64,000 bases of DNA from Blautia luti (GCF_033096465.1 NZ_AP028156.1:901501-965500), one strand, 5' to 3'; shown: positions 25,522 to 34,756, counted from the stretch's first letter. Numbers and translations are program-made. The notes: generated by a model from the sequence alone, not told the origin.

Positions 25522-27871
25522 AGAAGAAATAACCTGGCGCATCCGGGTATACGGTATCGTTCAGGGAGTTGGATTTCGGCCAACAGTAAGTCGCCATGCG
25601 ACGACCCACGGGATTCGCGGAACTGTCTGTAATAAGGGACCATATGTAGAAATTTATGCGCAGGGCACAAAAGAACAGGTCGAAGGATTCCTGAATGAAC
25701 TGAAAGAACATCCACCGAAACGGGCGGCTATTTTAAAAATAAATACAGAAGATATTACTGCAGAGACAACAGTACATTTTGAAACATTTGACATTATTGA
25801 AAGTGAGAAAACAAAAGGTGAGATCTTTGTTTCACCGGATATTGCAATCTGTGAAGAATGCAAAGAAGAAATGTTTGATCCGAAAAACCGACGGTATCTG
25901 CATCCGTTCATCAACTGCACCTGCTGTGGTCCAAGACTTACGATTCTGGATGCACTGCCGTATGACCGGGAACGCACAAGCATGAAAGAATTTCCCATGT
26001 GCCCGGATTGTGCGAAAGAATATTTCGATGAGAAAACAAGGCGTTATGATGCGCAGCCGGTGTGTTGCAATGAATGTGGACCGGAGGTGTATCTGATCGG
26101 AAGATCCGAACGGGGACGAGATGCAATTACATATACACGTCGAATGATCAGCGAAGGCAAGATTGTGGCAATCAAAGGAATCGGAGGTTTTCATCTGTGC
26201 TGTGATGCGACAAATGAAGAAGCAGTTAAACGTCTGAGAACATTAAAGAAACGTCCTGCCAAGCCTTTTGCAGTGATGGCAAAGGATGAATCGGTGGTAA
26301 AACGGGAATGCATTGTGACACCGGAGCAGGAGACAATACTTACCGGACATCAGAAACCAATCCTGCTACTGGACAGAAAAAACAGCGGCAGGCTGGCAGA
26401 TTCTGTAGCACCGGGAAATCCGAAAGTTGGAGTGATGCTTCCCTATGCACCAGTGCAGTTATTGATTTTTCAGTATGATGATGGGATTAAAATGCCGGAT
26501 GTTCTGGTGATGACCAGTGGGAACACCTCTGGAGCTCCAATCTGTCGTGAGGATAAAGAAGCAGTTGATGAATTGTCGCATTTATGTGATGCGATGCTTT
26601 CACATAATCGAAAAATCAGGATCAGGGCAGATGATACGGTAATGGATTTCTATAAAAATAAGCCATACATGATCCGGCGTTCCAGAGGCTATGCACCGTT
26701 GCCGTTTATGACATCAACAGACTGGAAAGGACAGGTACTTGCCGTTGGTGGAGAGTTGAAAAATACTTTTTGTATCGGTGTGGACAGTCGTTTTTATCCG
26801 TCTCCATATGTGGGAGATCTGGAAGATCTGAGAACAGTAAAGGCATTGCAGGAGACAATTCACCGTTTTCAGACATTACTGGAAGTAAAGCCGCAGGCGG
26901 TGGTCTGTGATTTGCATCCAAAGTACAATTCTACAGTGGTTGCGAAGGAATTTGGCTATCCGATGATTCAGGTGCAGCATCATTATGCGCACATCTTATC
27001 CTGCATGACAGAAAATGACTGCCAGGAACCGGTTATAGGAGTTGCTTTTGATGGAACTGGATATGGAACGGACGGTACGATCTGGGGTGGAGAGATTCTG
27101 CTGGCAGATTATGAGGATTTTACAAGATTTGGAAGTATTACCCCGTTTTTGCAGATTGGCGGTGATGCTTCTGCGAAAGAGGGTTGGCGTATTGCGGTAT
27201 CTATGATCTATGGATATACGAAAGACCGCGAACAGGCGTGGGAGATTATTGAAAAACTTGGTCTTTGCACTGAACAGGAAAGTAAAGTGCAGTTTACCAT
27301 GGCAGACCGGAAAATCAATGCAGTGATTTCAACCAGTTTGGGACGGCTTTTTGACGCAGTCAGTGCGATACTTGGTATCAGACGTCAGTCAAGTTTTGAG
27401 GGCGAAGCATCAATGGCACTGGAGTTTGCGGCAGAAGCATATGAACCGCAGGATATGGAAACAGTCGAAAATCCGACCGGAAATGAAAACTTAGACAAGA
27501 TGGTGTATAAAAACGAGGAACGTTTTATTTTGAATACCAGGATGCTGATACAGTACATTGTAGAAGAAAAAATGCAAGGTTCAGACAGCGGCAGACTCGC
27601 ATATCTGTTTCATCAGGTACTGGCAGAACAGATCACAGCAGTCTGCATCGAAGCACGCAACAGCAGCGGCAGAAATAAAGTCGTGCTGAGTGGCGGTGTA
27701 TTTCAGAATCGATTACTGTTGCGCCTGACAGAAGAACGACTCGTACAGGAAGGATTTGAAGTACTGCGACATCACATGATTCCGCCAAATGATGGAGGAA
27801 TCGCAATCGGACAGGCCGCATACGGGATGTGGCATTTGAACAATAATATATGGGTGAACAGGAGGATATAG
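25514..27871 (+). CDS. hypF: Carbamoyltransferase HypF
   Basis: 785 residues with the full HypF architecture: acylphosphatase-like domain (GIVQGVGFRPTV), two zinc-finger modules (CEECKEEMF, CTCCGP, CPDCAKEYF, CCNECGP), a YrdC-like domain (KGIGGFHLCCDATNEEAV, KKRPAKPFAVM), and a Kae1-like carbamoyltransferase domain (VQHHYAHILSCM, GVAFDGTGYGTDGTIWGGE, LSGGVFQNRLL). It moves the carbamoyl group of carbamoyl phosphate onto the C-terminal Cys of HypE, the first step to the cyanide ligands of [NiFe]-hydrogenase iron. All domains intact. ATG 25514 lies inside the upstream gene's end. Confidence 0.96.
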   Translation: MNKEEITWRIRVYGIVQGVGFRPTVSRHATTHGIRGTVCNKGPYVEIYAQGTKEQVEGFLNELKEHPPKRAAILKINTEDITAETTVHFETFDIIESEKTKGEIFVSPDIAICEECKEEMFDPKNRRYLHPFINCTCCGPRLTILDALPYDRERTSMKEFPMCPDCAKEYFDEKTRRYDAQPVCCNECGPEVYLIGRSERGRDAITYTRRMISEGKIVAIKGIGGFHLCCDATNEEAVKRLRTLKKRPAKPFAVMAKDESVVKRECIVTPEQETILTGHQKPILLLDRKNSGRLADSVAPGNPKVGVMLPYAPVQLLIFQYDDGIKMPDVLVMTSGNTSGAPICREDKEAVDELSHLCDAMLSHNRKIRIRADDTVMDFYKNKPYMIRRSRGYAPLPFMTSTDWKGQVLAVGGELKNTFCIGVDSRFYPSPYVGDLEDLRTVKALQETIHRFQTLLEVKPQAVVCDLHPKYNSTVVAKEFGYPMIQVQHHYAHILSCMTENDCQEPVIGVAFDGTGYGTDGTIWGGEILLADYEDFTRFGSITPFLQIGGDASAKEGWRIAVSMIYGYTKDREQAWEIIEKLGLCTEQESKVQFTMADRKINAVISTSLGRLFDAVSAILGIRRQSSFEGEASMALEFAAEAYEPQDMETVENPTGNENLDKMVYKNEERFILNTRMLIQYIVEEKMQGSDSGRLAYLFHQVLAEQITAVCIEARNSSGRNKVVLSGGVFQNRLLLRLTEERLVQEGFEVLRHHMIPPNDGGIAIGQAAYGMWHLNNNIWVNRRI

Positions 27872-27873
27872 AA

Positions 27874-28083
27874 ATGTGTGTAGGATTATCTGCAAAAGTA
27901 GTAAAAATCAGTAATGGCACAGCGCTCATCGACGCAGGCGGTGCCAAAAGAGAGGTTTCTTCTCAGCTTCTGGAAGACCTGGAGCCTGGAGATTATGTCA
28001 TGGTTCATGCAGGTGTGGCGATTGCAAAGATCACTGATGAAGATGACAGTGAAACAGAACAGCTCATGGAGGAATTTTTATAA
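27874..28083 (+). CDS. hypC: HypC-family iron-carrier chaperone
   Basis: 69 residues beginning Met-Cys, the Cys that holds the Fe(CN)2CO unit with HypD in known systems. The usual MCxGxPxKV start is altered here to MCVGLSAKV (Ser replaces the conserved Pro). A core of GTALIDAGGAKREV and LEPGDYVMVHAGVAIAKI is typical, with an acidic tail. AGGAGG is 6 nt upstream of ATG 27874; the hypF stop is just before and hypD overlaps by one base. There is no hydrogenase large subunit in the window for it to serve. Confidence 0.93.
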   Translation: MCVGLSAKVVKISNGTALIDAGGAKREVSSQLLEDLEPGDYVMVHAGVAIAKITDEDDSETEQLMEEFL

Positions 28084-29138
28084 TGGCAGAGGAGAAAAGT
28101 GAAAAGAAAAAGAAAACCGCCAGGGAGATCATAGAAAATTATGATGGCCCGAAGGTACGGATCATGGAAGTATGCGGAACGCACACTCATGAAATCTTCA
28201 GACTGGGAATCCGTAAATTGCTGCCAGAGCAGGTAGAATTGATTTCCGGCCCTGGATGTCCGGTATGTGTGACTCCGGTTAGCTTTATTGACGAAGCAAT
28301 TTATCTGGCACTGGAAAAAGGAGTTACGATCTGTACGTTTGGCGATCTGGTACGTGTACCGGGGACCAAGATGAGTCTTGCGGGAGCACGTGAACAGGGA
28401 GCAGAAATCCATGTCGTGTATTCTCCGGCAGATGCGGAAGAATATGCCAGAGAACATCCGGACAGGCAGGTGACATTTCTGTCTGTTGGATTTGAAACAA
28501 CGACACCGGCTGGATGCCTTTCTGTAAAGGCAGCAAAAACGGATGGACTGGAGAATTACTCGATACTGACTGCCAATAAAACCATGCCACAGGCTTATGA
28601 GGTGTTAAAAGGCAGTGCAGATGTATTTTTATATCCGGGACATGTCAATGCCATCACGGGAACACGTCTGTGCGAAGCACTGACAGAAGAGGGAGTCAGC
28701 GGCGTTGTGGCAGGATTTACTGCAAAAGAACTGATGACAGCACTGGCAGTTGCACTGGTAAAATTTCAGGAAGGAAAGCCGTTTTTTGTAAACTGCTATC
28801 CGCGTGTGGTGACACAGGATGGAAGCAGGGAAGCACAGGCACTTGTAAATGAGATGATGGAAGCCTGTGACTGTGAATGGAGAGGCTTGGGCGTGATTCC
28901 GGCGTCTGGCATGAAATTAAGACAGGAATGGCAGAATTTCGATGCACGTATCAAGTATCAGATGCCGAAAATCGAAGGAAAACCAAACCCGGCCTGTCGC
29001 TGTGGCGATGTATTGCAGGGAAAATGCAAACCATCTGATTGTAAAGTGTTCGGAAAAGGCTGCACTCCGCAGCATCCGGTCGGGGCCTGCATGGTATCCG
29101 GCGAGGGAGCCTGTTCTGCGTATTATCAATACTCATAA
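28083..29138 (+). CDS. hypD: Hydrogenase maturation scaffold HypD
   Basis: 351 residues. Key motifs: CGTHTHEIFR, GPGCPVCVTP and GFETTTPA (the Fe-binding and thiol-redox sites), and a C-terminal [4Fe-4S] region with CRCGDVLQGKCKPSDC followed by GCTPQHPVGACMVSGEGAC. With HypC it assembles Fe(CN)2CO from HypE-bound thiocyanate. All cysteines expected for activity are present. Starts on the last base of hypC (TAATGG). Confidence 0.96.
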   Translation: MAEEKSEKKKKTAREIIENYDGPKVRIMEVCGTHTHEIFRLGIRKLLPEQVELISGPGCPVCVTPVSFIDEAIYLALEKGVTICTFGDLVRVPGTKMSLAGAREQGAEIHVVYSPADAEEYAREHPDRQVTFLSVGFETTTPAGCLSVKAAKTDGLENYSILTANKTMPQAYEVLKGSADVFLYPGHVNAITGTRLCEALTEEGVSGVVAGFTAKELMTALAVALVKFQEGKPFFVNCYPRVVTQDGSREAQALVNEMMEACDCEWRGLGVIPASGMKLRQEWQNFDARIKYQMPKIEGKPNPACRCGDVLQGKCKPSDCKVFGKGCTPQHPVGACMVSGEGACSAYYQYS

Positions 29139-29166
29139 CGATTCGGTACTTTCTCAGTTATAAGTC

Positions 29167-29208
29167 AAAATCCATTAAAAACTGGCTTCAATGATGGGAT
29201 TTTTATTT
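29167..29208 (+). terminator. Possible weak terminator between hypD and hypE
   Basis: AAAATCC (29167-29173) can pair with GGATTTT (29198-29204), helped by an inner CATT/AATG pairing, followed by TATTTTATA. The 190-bp gap is the only sizeable break in the cluster and also holds a TGCTGA/TCAGCA hairpin (29265-29283). It may split the cluster into two transcripts or allow partial read-through. Confidence 0.4.
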
Positions 29209-29328
29209 TATATGTTTCAGTATTTTGGCATGAAAATGTAAGAACACCTCGCGGGACAATAGACTGCTGAATAGTTATCAGCATTCATAAGATATAAATT
29301 TATCTTTACTAGAAAGAAGGAATTCATT

Positions 29329-30336
29329 ATGGAAAATAAAACAGTAACAATGGCACATGGTGCCGGTGGCAAACAGACATCTGAACTGATCGACCAGGTG
29401 TTTAAAGCACATTTTGCAAACAAGGATCTGACAGCAGATGATGCAGCAGTATTAGTTCCACCAACAGGCAAAATGGCAGTATCTACCGATGGTTTCATCG
29501 TATCTCCGGCATTCTTTCCAGGAGGAAATATCGGTAAATTGTCTATTTGCGGAACTGTGAATGACCTTGCCTGTATGGGAGCAAAACCACTGTACCTGAC
29601 CTGCGCATTTGTGATTGAGGAAGGATTTCCGATGGAAAAACTGGAAGAGATCGCTGCCGCCATGGAGAAAACAGCAAAAGAAGCAGGTGTACATATTGTA
29701 TCAGGAGATACAAAAGTTGCAGGAAAAGGTCAGGTAGATGGAGTTTTTATCACCACAACCGGAATGGGTGAAATAGAAGAAGGAGTAACTGTCGGCGGAG
29801 AACTGGCGAAACCTGGGGATGCAATCATTGTAACCGGTGATATCGGACGCCACGGATGCACGATTTTGCTAGAGAGAGAAGATTTTGGAATTGATGCAGA
29901 TGTGACCAGTGACTGTGCACCTTTGTGGAACACGGTAAAGGCAGTCATGGATACCACACACAATCTGCATGTAATACGTGATGCAACCAGAGGCGGTGTT
30001 GGAACTGTCCTGTATGAGATTGCAGGTCAGAGCAACGTAGGCATTTGTTTAAATGCGGCGGATGTTCCGGTACAGCCGGAGGTAAAGGGAGTCTGTGGAA
30101 TGCTTGGACTTGAGCCTCTATATCTGGCATGCGAGGGAAGACTTGTCATTATGGCACCAAAGGAAGAGGCAGAAAGCATTGTAGAAACATTGAGAAAATG
30201 TCCATATTCTGCAAATGCAGCGATCATTGGTGAAGTGATCGCAGAGGAACCGGGAAGAGTGATCATGGAGACAGAGATCGGCACACAGGCACTGCTCCCT
30301 CAGCCGGGAGGAGAACTTTTACCAAGAATCTGCTAA
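29329..30336 (+). CDS. hypE: Cyanide-ligand synthase HypE
   Basis: 335 residues of the PurM/AIR-synthase fold. N-terminal AHGAGGKQTSELI and DDAAVLVP, a nucleotide site around VSGDTKVAGKGQVDGVFI, DATRGGVGTVLYEIA, and the obligatory C-terminus PRIC with the acceptor Cys as last residue. It dehydrates the thiocarbamate delivered by HypF to thiocyanate. AGAAAGAAGG precedes ATG 29329. Complete and apparently functional. Confidence 0.96.
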   Translation: MENKTVTMAHGAGGKQTSELIDQVFKAHFANKDLTADDAAVLVPPTGKMAVSTDGFIVSPAFFPGGNIGKLSICGTVNDLACMGAKPLYLTCAFVIEEGFPMEKLEEIAAAMEKTAKEAGVHIVSGDTKVAGKGQVDGVFITTTGMGEIEEGVTVGGELAKPGDAIIVTGDIGRHGCTILLEREDFGIDADVTSDCAPLWNTVKAVMDTTHNLHVIRDATRGGVGTVLYEIAGQSNVGICLNAADVPVQPEVKGVCGMLGLEPLYLACEGRLVIMAPKEEAESIVETLRKCPYSANAAIIGEVIAEEPGRVIMETEIGTQALLPQPGGELLPRIC

Positions 30337-30352
30337 ACAGGAGGAATCAGGC

Positions 30353-30628
30353 ATGGACACCAGAGTGGCAGTTATTTCAATTATTGTAGAACAGGAAGAT
30401 GCGATCGAGGAGTTAAACACTCTGCTTCATGAAGCTCGCCAGTATATTGTAGGCAGAATGGGAATCCCATACCGCTCAAAGGGAGTCAGTATTATCAGCA
30501 TTGTCATAGATGCACCGCAGGATAAGATCAGCGCACTTTCCGGGAAAATCGGACATTTAAAGGGAGTATCTGCAAAAACAGCATATTCAAAAGTCATTAC
30601 TCCGGCAGAAGGAGGAACAAAAGATTGA
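30353..30628 (+). CDS. TM1266-family putative iron-hydrogenase-system regulator
   Basis: 91 residues of ACT/ferredoxin-like fold ([43 protein letters not shown]). I recognise it as the TM1266 type, named for its habit of sitting with [FeFe]-hydrogenase maturation genes (hydE, hydF, hydG) and annotated as a putative regulator. Here it lies instead between hypE and a second NifH-like gene, 16 bp after hypE and overlapping the next gene by 4 bp. It has no DNA-binding domain, so a small-molecule or protein-sensing role is as likely as transcription control. Confidence 0.85.
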   Translation: MDTRVAVISIIVEQEDAIEELNTLLHEARQYIVGRMGIPYRSKGVSIISIVIDAPQDKISALSGKIGHLKGVSAKTAYSKVITPAEGGTKD

Positions 30629-31458
30629 TCAGAATAGCAGTATATGGAAAAGGCGGAATCGGAAAATCTACGACTGTTTCAAATGTAGCGGCAGCACTGG
30701 CAGAAATGGGACTTAAGGTGATGCAGATCGGATGCGATCCGAAAGCAGATTCTACCATTTTACTCCGTCACGGAGAGGCAGTTCCGGCAGTGCTGGATTT
30801 ATATAATGAAAAAAAACAGGCATTGCAGTTGGAGGATATGATCCGTATTGGCTACAACAATGTCATCTGTGTGGAAGCCGGCGGACCGACTCCGGGACTT
30901 GGCTGTGCCGGTCGTGGAATCATTACGGCGCTGGAAAAGCTGAAAGAGCTGGGAGCATATGAAGTATACAAACCGGATGTGGTCTTATATGACGTGCTTG
31001 GAGATGTAGTCTGTGGTGGATTTTCCATGCCGATGCGAAACGGTTACGCTGACAAAATATTTATCATCACATCCGGAGAAAATATGGCGATTCATGCAGC
31101 CGCAAATATCGCCATGGCAGTGCAGAATTTTAAGAATCGTGGATATGCCGGACTTGGCGGACTCATTTTAAACCGTAGAGAGGTTCCCAGAGAAGAGAAA
31201 AAAGTAGCAGAGCTGGCAGAAGATTTCCACACTTCTGTTATAGGTACCTTATCACACAGTGAACAGGTAGTACTGGCAGAAGAACAACAAAAAACATTGA
31301 TGGAGTGTTATACTGAAAGTGAAATGGCAGAGGAATATCGTGCGCTTGCAGTGCAGATGTACCGCATATGCGGCGGTGCTTTGAGAGACGGAAACAGTGC
31401 TGTAAAGGATGAATGTATGAGTAGATGCGTGGATGCACATATACAGGAGGAAGTGTAA
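30625..31458 (+). CDS. NifH-like ATPase/reductase, set 2
   Basis: 277-residue paralogue of the protein at 22315: same Walker [19 protein letters not shown] switch, [10 protein letters not shown] and [11 protein letters not shown] cluster cysteines, but a different C-terminus ending in a cysteine-containing tail (RICGGAL ... [16 protein letters not shown]). Start is TTG 30625 overlapping the upstream TGA, with GGAGGAAC upstream. TAATG overlap with the next gene. The existence of two H proteins suggests that each set has its own reductase. Confidence 0.9.
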   Translation: MIRIAVYGKGGIGKSTTVSNVAAALAEMGLKVMQIGCDPKADSTILLRHGEAVPAVLDLYNEKKQALQLEDMIRIGYNNVICVEAGGPTPGLGCAGRGIITALEKLKELGAYEVYKPDVVLYDVLGDVVCGGFSMPMRNGYADKIFIITSGENMAIHAAANIAMAVQNFKNRGYAGLGGLILNRREVPREEKKVAELAEDFHTSVIGTLSHSEQVVLAEEQQKTLMECYTESEMAEEYRALAVQMYRICGGALRDGNSAVKDECMSRCVDAHIQEEV

Positions 31459-32795
31459 TGTTACGTTGTGTGGGTGAAACGGTTGATCCGAAAGGTGCAA
31501 TGGTAAAAATAAAAGACGCTTCGTTTCCAGTGCCTTTTGCTTCAGAATTGGAATATAATTCTCCGGTACATGGCAACTGGAATATTGTACATACAGGGAT
31601 GCAGGTTCCGGAATCCATTCAGATTTATGTCTGTGCAGACAATTGCATGCGTGGTGTTGTACTGACAGCGGCGGAGATGAATGCGGCAGACCGTTTTTCT
31701 TTTGTGATTCTGGAAGAACAGGATCTTCTAAACAGCAACCTGGAAGATATTACTATCGAAGGTGTGACAGATGTGCTGAACAAACGCGGGGACCATCCAA
31801 GGGCAGTTCTGCTGTTTACGGTTTGTCTGCATCATTTTGTGGGAAGCAATCTGGACTATATTTACAGTGAACTGGAGTACCGTTTCCCGGATATCTGTTT
31901 TATCCGCTGTTACATGGATCCAATCATGCAGAAGCATGGTTTAACTCCGGATCAGAAGTTACGCAAAGCAATGTATGATCCACTTCCATTCTGCGAACCG
32001 GACAGGAAAACAGTATCTGTATTTGGCAGTGATTTTGCGCTGGATGAGAGCAGTGATATTAAGCGTTTATTAACACGATATGATTATACAGTGCAGGAAC
32101 TGCCTATTTGCAAAACCTGGCAGGACCTTCTGGATATGAGCAAAGGCTGTCTGTTTATTGACTGTTATCCTGCCGGAAAATACGGAATGGAAGAACAGGC
32201 AAGACATCTGGGACGTAAGCATCTGTATCTTCCCGGCAGTTTTGACTATGAAGAGATCGAGCGGCAGTTAAAGCAGTTGACAGATACACTTGGACTGCCG
32301 GAATTGACAGAAGACGAACTGGCGCATGAACGAGAATCCTGTGAAGAGGCGCTGGTAAATGCCAAAAAACTGATCAAAGATATGCCGATTGCTTTGGATT
32401 ATCTGTATCATCCAAGACCTCTTGGACTGGCGAAACTGCTTCTGACTCATGGCTTTTGTGTGAAAGCTGTTTATCTGGATGGCATCAGTCCGGAGGAAAA
32501 AGAAGACTTTCTCTGGCTGCAGAAATACGCACCGGAACTTGAGCTGATCGCAACGATCCAGGTGAAGATGCGAGTACTGCCAAGAGGCGGCAGTGAGGAA
32601 GTGCTTGCAATCGGACAAAAGGCAGCTTATTTCAGTCGAAGCCGTCACTTTGTCAATCTGGTACAGGGAGAAGGCCTGTATGGATTTGACGGTATCAGAA
32701 GAACAGCAGAGCTGATGATGGAGGCGTATCGTGAAGAAAAGGATACGGAAAAACTTGTAGTGCAAAAAGGATGGGGGTGTGAGTGCTGCCTATGA
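31458..32795 (+). CDS. NifD-like (nitrogenase component 1, alpha-type) protein, set 2
   Basis: 445 residues. Divergent from set 1 but colinear: YVCADNCMRG (Cys59, Cys63) takes the place of [20 protein letters not shown] that of the DIVFGG block, and FTVCLHHFVGSN (Cys123) that of the NifD Cys154 motif. No equivalent of NifD Cys62. The C-terminus ends GWGCECCL, an unusual cysteine cluster that could bind metal. ATG 31458 is coupled to the preceding TAA. With the next protein it should form an alpha2beta2 heterotetramer; substrate or assembly role unknown. Confidence 0.85.
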   Translation: MLRCVGETVDPKGAMVKIKDASFPVPFASELEYNSPVHGNWNIVHTGMQVPESIQIYVCADNCMRGVVLTAAEMNAADRFSFVILEEQDLLNSNLEDITIEGVTDVLNKRGDHPRAVLLFTVCLHHFVGSNLDYIYSELEYRFPDICFIRCYMDPIMQKHGLTPDQKLRKAMYDPLPFCEPDRKTVSVFGSDFALDESSDIKRLLTRYDYTVQELPICKTWQDLLDMSKGCLFIDCYPAGKYGMEEQARHLGRKHLYLPGSFDYEEIERQLKQLTDTLGLPELTEDELAHERESCEEALVNAKKLIKDMPIALDYLYHPRPLGLAKLLLTHGFCVKAVYLDGISPEEKEDFLWLQKYAPELELIATIQVKMRVLPRGGSEEVLAIGQKAAYFSRSRHFVNLVQGEGLYGFDGIRRTAELMMEAYREEKDTEKLVVQKGWGCECCL

Positions 32796-33937
32796 GACAG
32801 TCTTATCGAATTATACCGATTTATACAGCAGACGTGTCCGGTGTCTGTTCCGCATTATATGAACTCGGTGGAATGATCGTGATGCATGATCCGTCCGGAT
32901 GCAACTCTACTTACAATACCCATGATGAGATACGCTGGTACGATCAGGACAGTCTGATCTTTATCTCAGGACTTACAGAAATCGATGCGATCATGGGAAA
33001 TGACCGTAAATTTATCGATGACATCAAACATGCAGTTCGTGAATTACATCCAAAGTTTCTCGCACTGGCAGGATCTCCAATCCCATTTATGAATGGCACG
33101 GATTTTCCCGCAATCGCGCGGGTGATCGAGGCGGAAACCGGAATTCCTGCATTTTCTGTGCCGACAAATGGTATGCATGATTATATATACGGAGCGGGAA
33201 TTGCGCTGGAACAAATTGCCCGGAGGTTTGTAAAAAAATCTGCCAGACAGGAGAAAGAAGCTGTTTTTTCACGCAGTGTAAATCTGCTGGGAGTGACACC
33301 ACTGGATTTTGGACCACAGGAAAACGTAGAGACATTAAAAGAAAATCTGAAAAAGTATGGATGGAATATTTTAGCTACATGGGCGATGGGAGATGATCTG
33401 GAAACTCTGCAGAAATCAGGGAAAGCAGATGTGAATCTGGTGGTGTCTGCAGTAGGACTGCGGGCGGCAAAGTTCCTCTGGGAAACATATAAAATCCCAT
33501 ATGTGATCGGAACGCCAAACCAGTGGCTGGCAGAAGATATTTCAAACTCACTGGAGACAGAAGTTATACAGCAGTCTGCAAGCGAACAGCACTCCACAAT
33601 TGCACATCAGGCAGAACCCACGGTTGTATATCTGCAGAACCGTATATTGCAGGATGCAGGGATCACTCTGATCGGGGAACCTGTCACGATGGGATCTCTG
33701 GCAGCAGGTATCGAAAAGAAATATGGACGTGCAGCCCGCGTGTTTTGCCCGTTAAAAGGATGTGAAACTTTGCTTGGCAAAAAAGACAAAGTGGTATCTG
33801 GAGAAGAAGCAATGGAAGAAGCCCTGAAAGATTCAAAAATTATCGTTGCAGACCCGCTATACCGTCCAATATGCCCAAAGGACAGCACTTTTTATGAACT
33901 TCCACATGTGGCATTTTCAGGAAGAATACATTTATAA
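32792..33937 (+). CDS. NifK-like (nitrogenase component 1, beta-type) protein, set 2
   Basis: 381 residues, clearly paralogous to the protein at 24358: YTADVSGVCSALYELGGMIVMHDPSGCNST gives Asp14 and Cys37 at the same positions, SGLTEIDAIMGNDRKFI matches the NifK TEDAAVFGG block, and AGSPIPFMNGTDF has Pro where NifK has Cys153. ATG 32792 overlaps the D-gene stop by 4 bp. Last gene of the cluster; the next gene is an unrelated relic 60 bp on. I see no strong terminator directly after it. Confidence 0.86.
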   Translation: MRQSYRIIPIYTADVSGVCSALYELGGMIVMHDPSGCNSTYNTHDEIRWYDQDSLIFISGLTEIDAIMGNDRKFIDDIKHAVRELHPKFLALAGSPIPFMNGTDFPAIARVIEAETGIPAFSVPTNGMHDYIYGAGIALEQIARRFVKKSARQEKEAVFSRSVNLLGVTPLDFGPQENVETLKENLKKYGWNILATWAMGDDLETLQKSGKADVNLVVSAVGLRAAKFLWETYKIPYVIGTPNQWLAEDISNSLETEVIQQSASEQHSTIAHQAEPTVVYLQNRILQDAGITLIGEPVTMGSLAAGIEKKYGRAARVFCPLKGCETLLGKKDKVVSGEEAMEEALKDSKIIVADPLYRPICPKDSTFYELPHVAFSGRIHL

Positions 33938-33999
33938 AGATAAGGATTCGGACTCTGAAGTTTTGGGATATTTATAGGAAAGTAAGAAGATAACAAAAG

Positions 34000-34724
34000 A
34001 TGAAAAAGATATCACAAAGAAAAACAGGAATTTTGATCTGTATACTGGCGGCGGTCTGCATACTGGCAGTTTCGGTACAGGTACAGGCAGCATCAAAAAA
34101 AGTAATTTTTGCGAAAGCAAATGGAAGTGTGAAAATAACATTGGAGAAAAAAGATGGTTCATGGCATCTTACAACAGGAAAAAAAGAGAAAGATAAACAG
34201 CTCCTGGCGTCAAAAATCGTATATGTGAAATTTTCCAAAGAAAGCGAATTTTCTACAGGATATTATGCATTTAACAAAAAGGGAATCCTGGATACGCGAA
34301 GAACCTTTCATGTTCTGGATACAAAGATCGGCGATGTACGAAAACCAGCTGTCACAGCAGCCTTCATCCATCCAGTTCTTCCTTCACATGGGACGGTCAG
34401 GTAAACATGGCTTCTGCAAAGGATGCAGGAATGATCCTGGAGCAGATTTACAGGGGAAAATGCGTATCTGCCAGATATTCCAGAGAAATGCTGAATCTGC
34501 TTCTGCGTCAGACAAAAACATGGAAGATCCCGGCAGGACTTCCGTACGGAGTAAAATGCGCGAATAAAACAGGGGAGAACGACAGCTGCCAGAATGATGT
34601 GGCAATTGTTTATGGCAAAAAGACTACGTATATTTTATGTATTTTTGCACAGACAGATGAGTACAGTGGAGTAAATGGAATCCAGACATTATCTTCCAGG
34701 ATCTACAGTGCACTGAATCGCTGA
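34000..34724 (+). pseudogene. Relic of a secreted serine hydrolase (class A beta-lactamase-like)
   Basis: The first frame (34000-34404) gives a signal peptide (KTGILICILAAVCILAVS), a short repeat-like region (GYYAFNKKGILDTRRTFHV) and stops. A second frame (to 34724) gives the C-terminal half of a beta-lactamase-type fold with the KTG motif in CANKTGENDSCQNDVAIVYG. The catalytic SxxK region is missing and the frames differ, so a deletion with frameshift has occurred. Non-functional. Confidence 0.6.
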
Positions 34725-34756
34725 TCTTCAACAAACAGGAGGAAAAATGCCAGGAA

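Noticed and set aside
22315..33937. A true nitrogen-fixing nif operon
   Set aside because: No nifB, nifE, nifN, nifV or P-cluster cysteine set; chains are shorter and lack the NifD Cys62 and NifK Cys70/Cys153 ligands.
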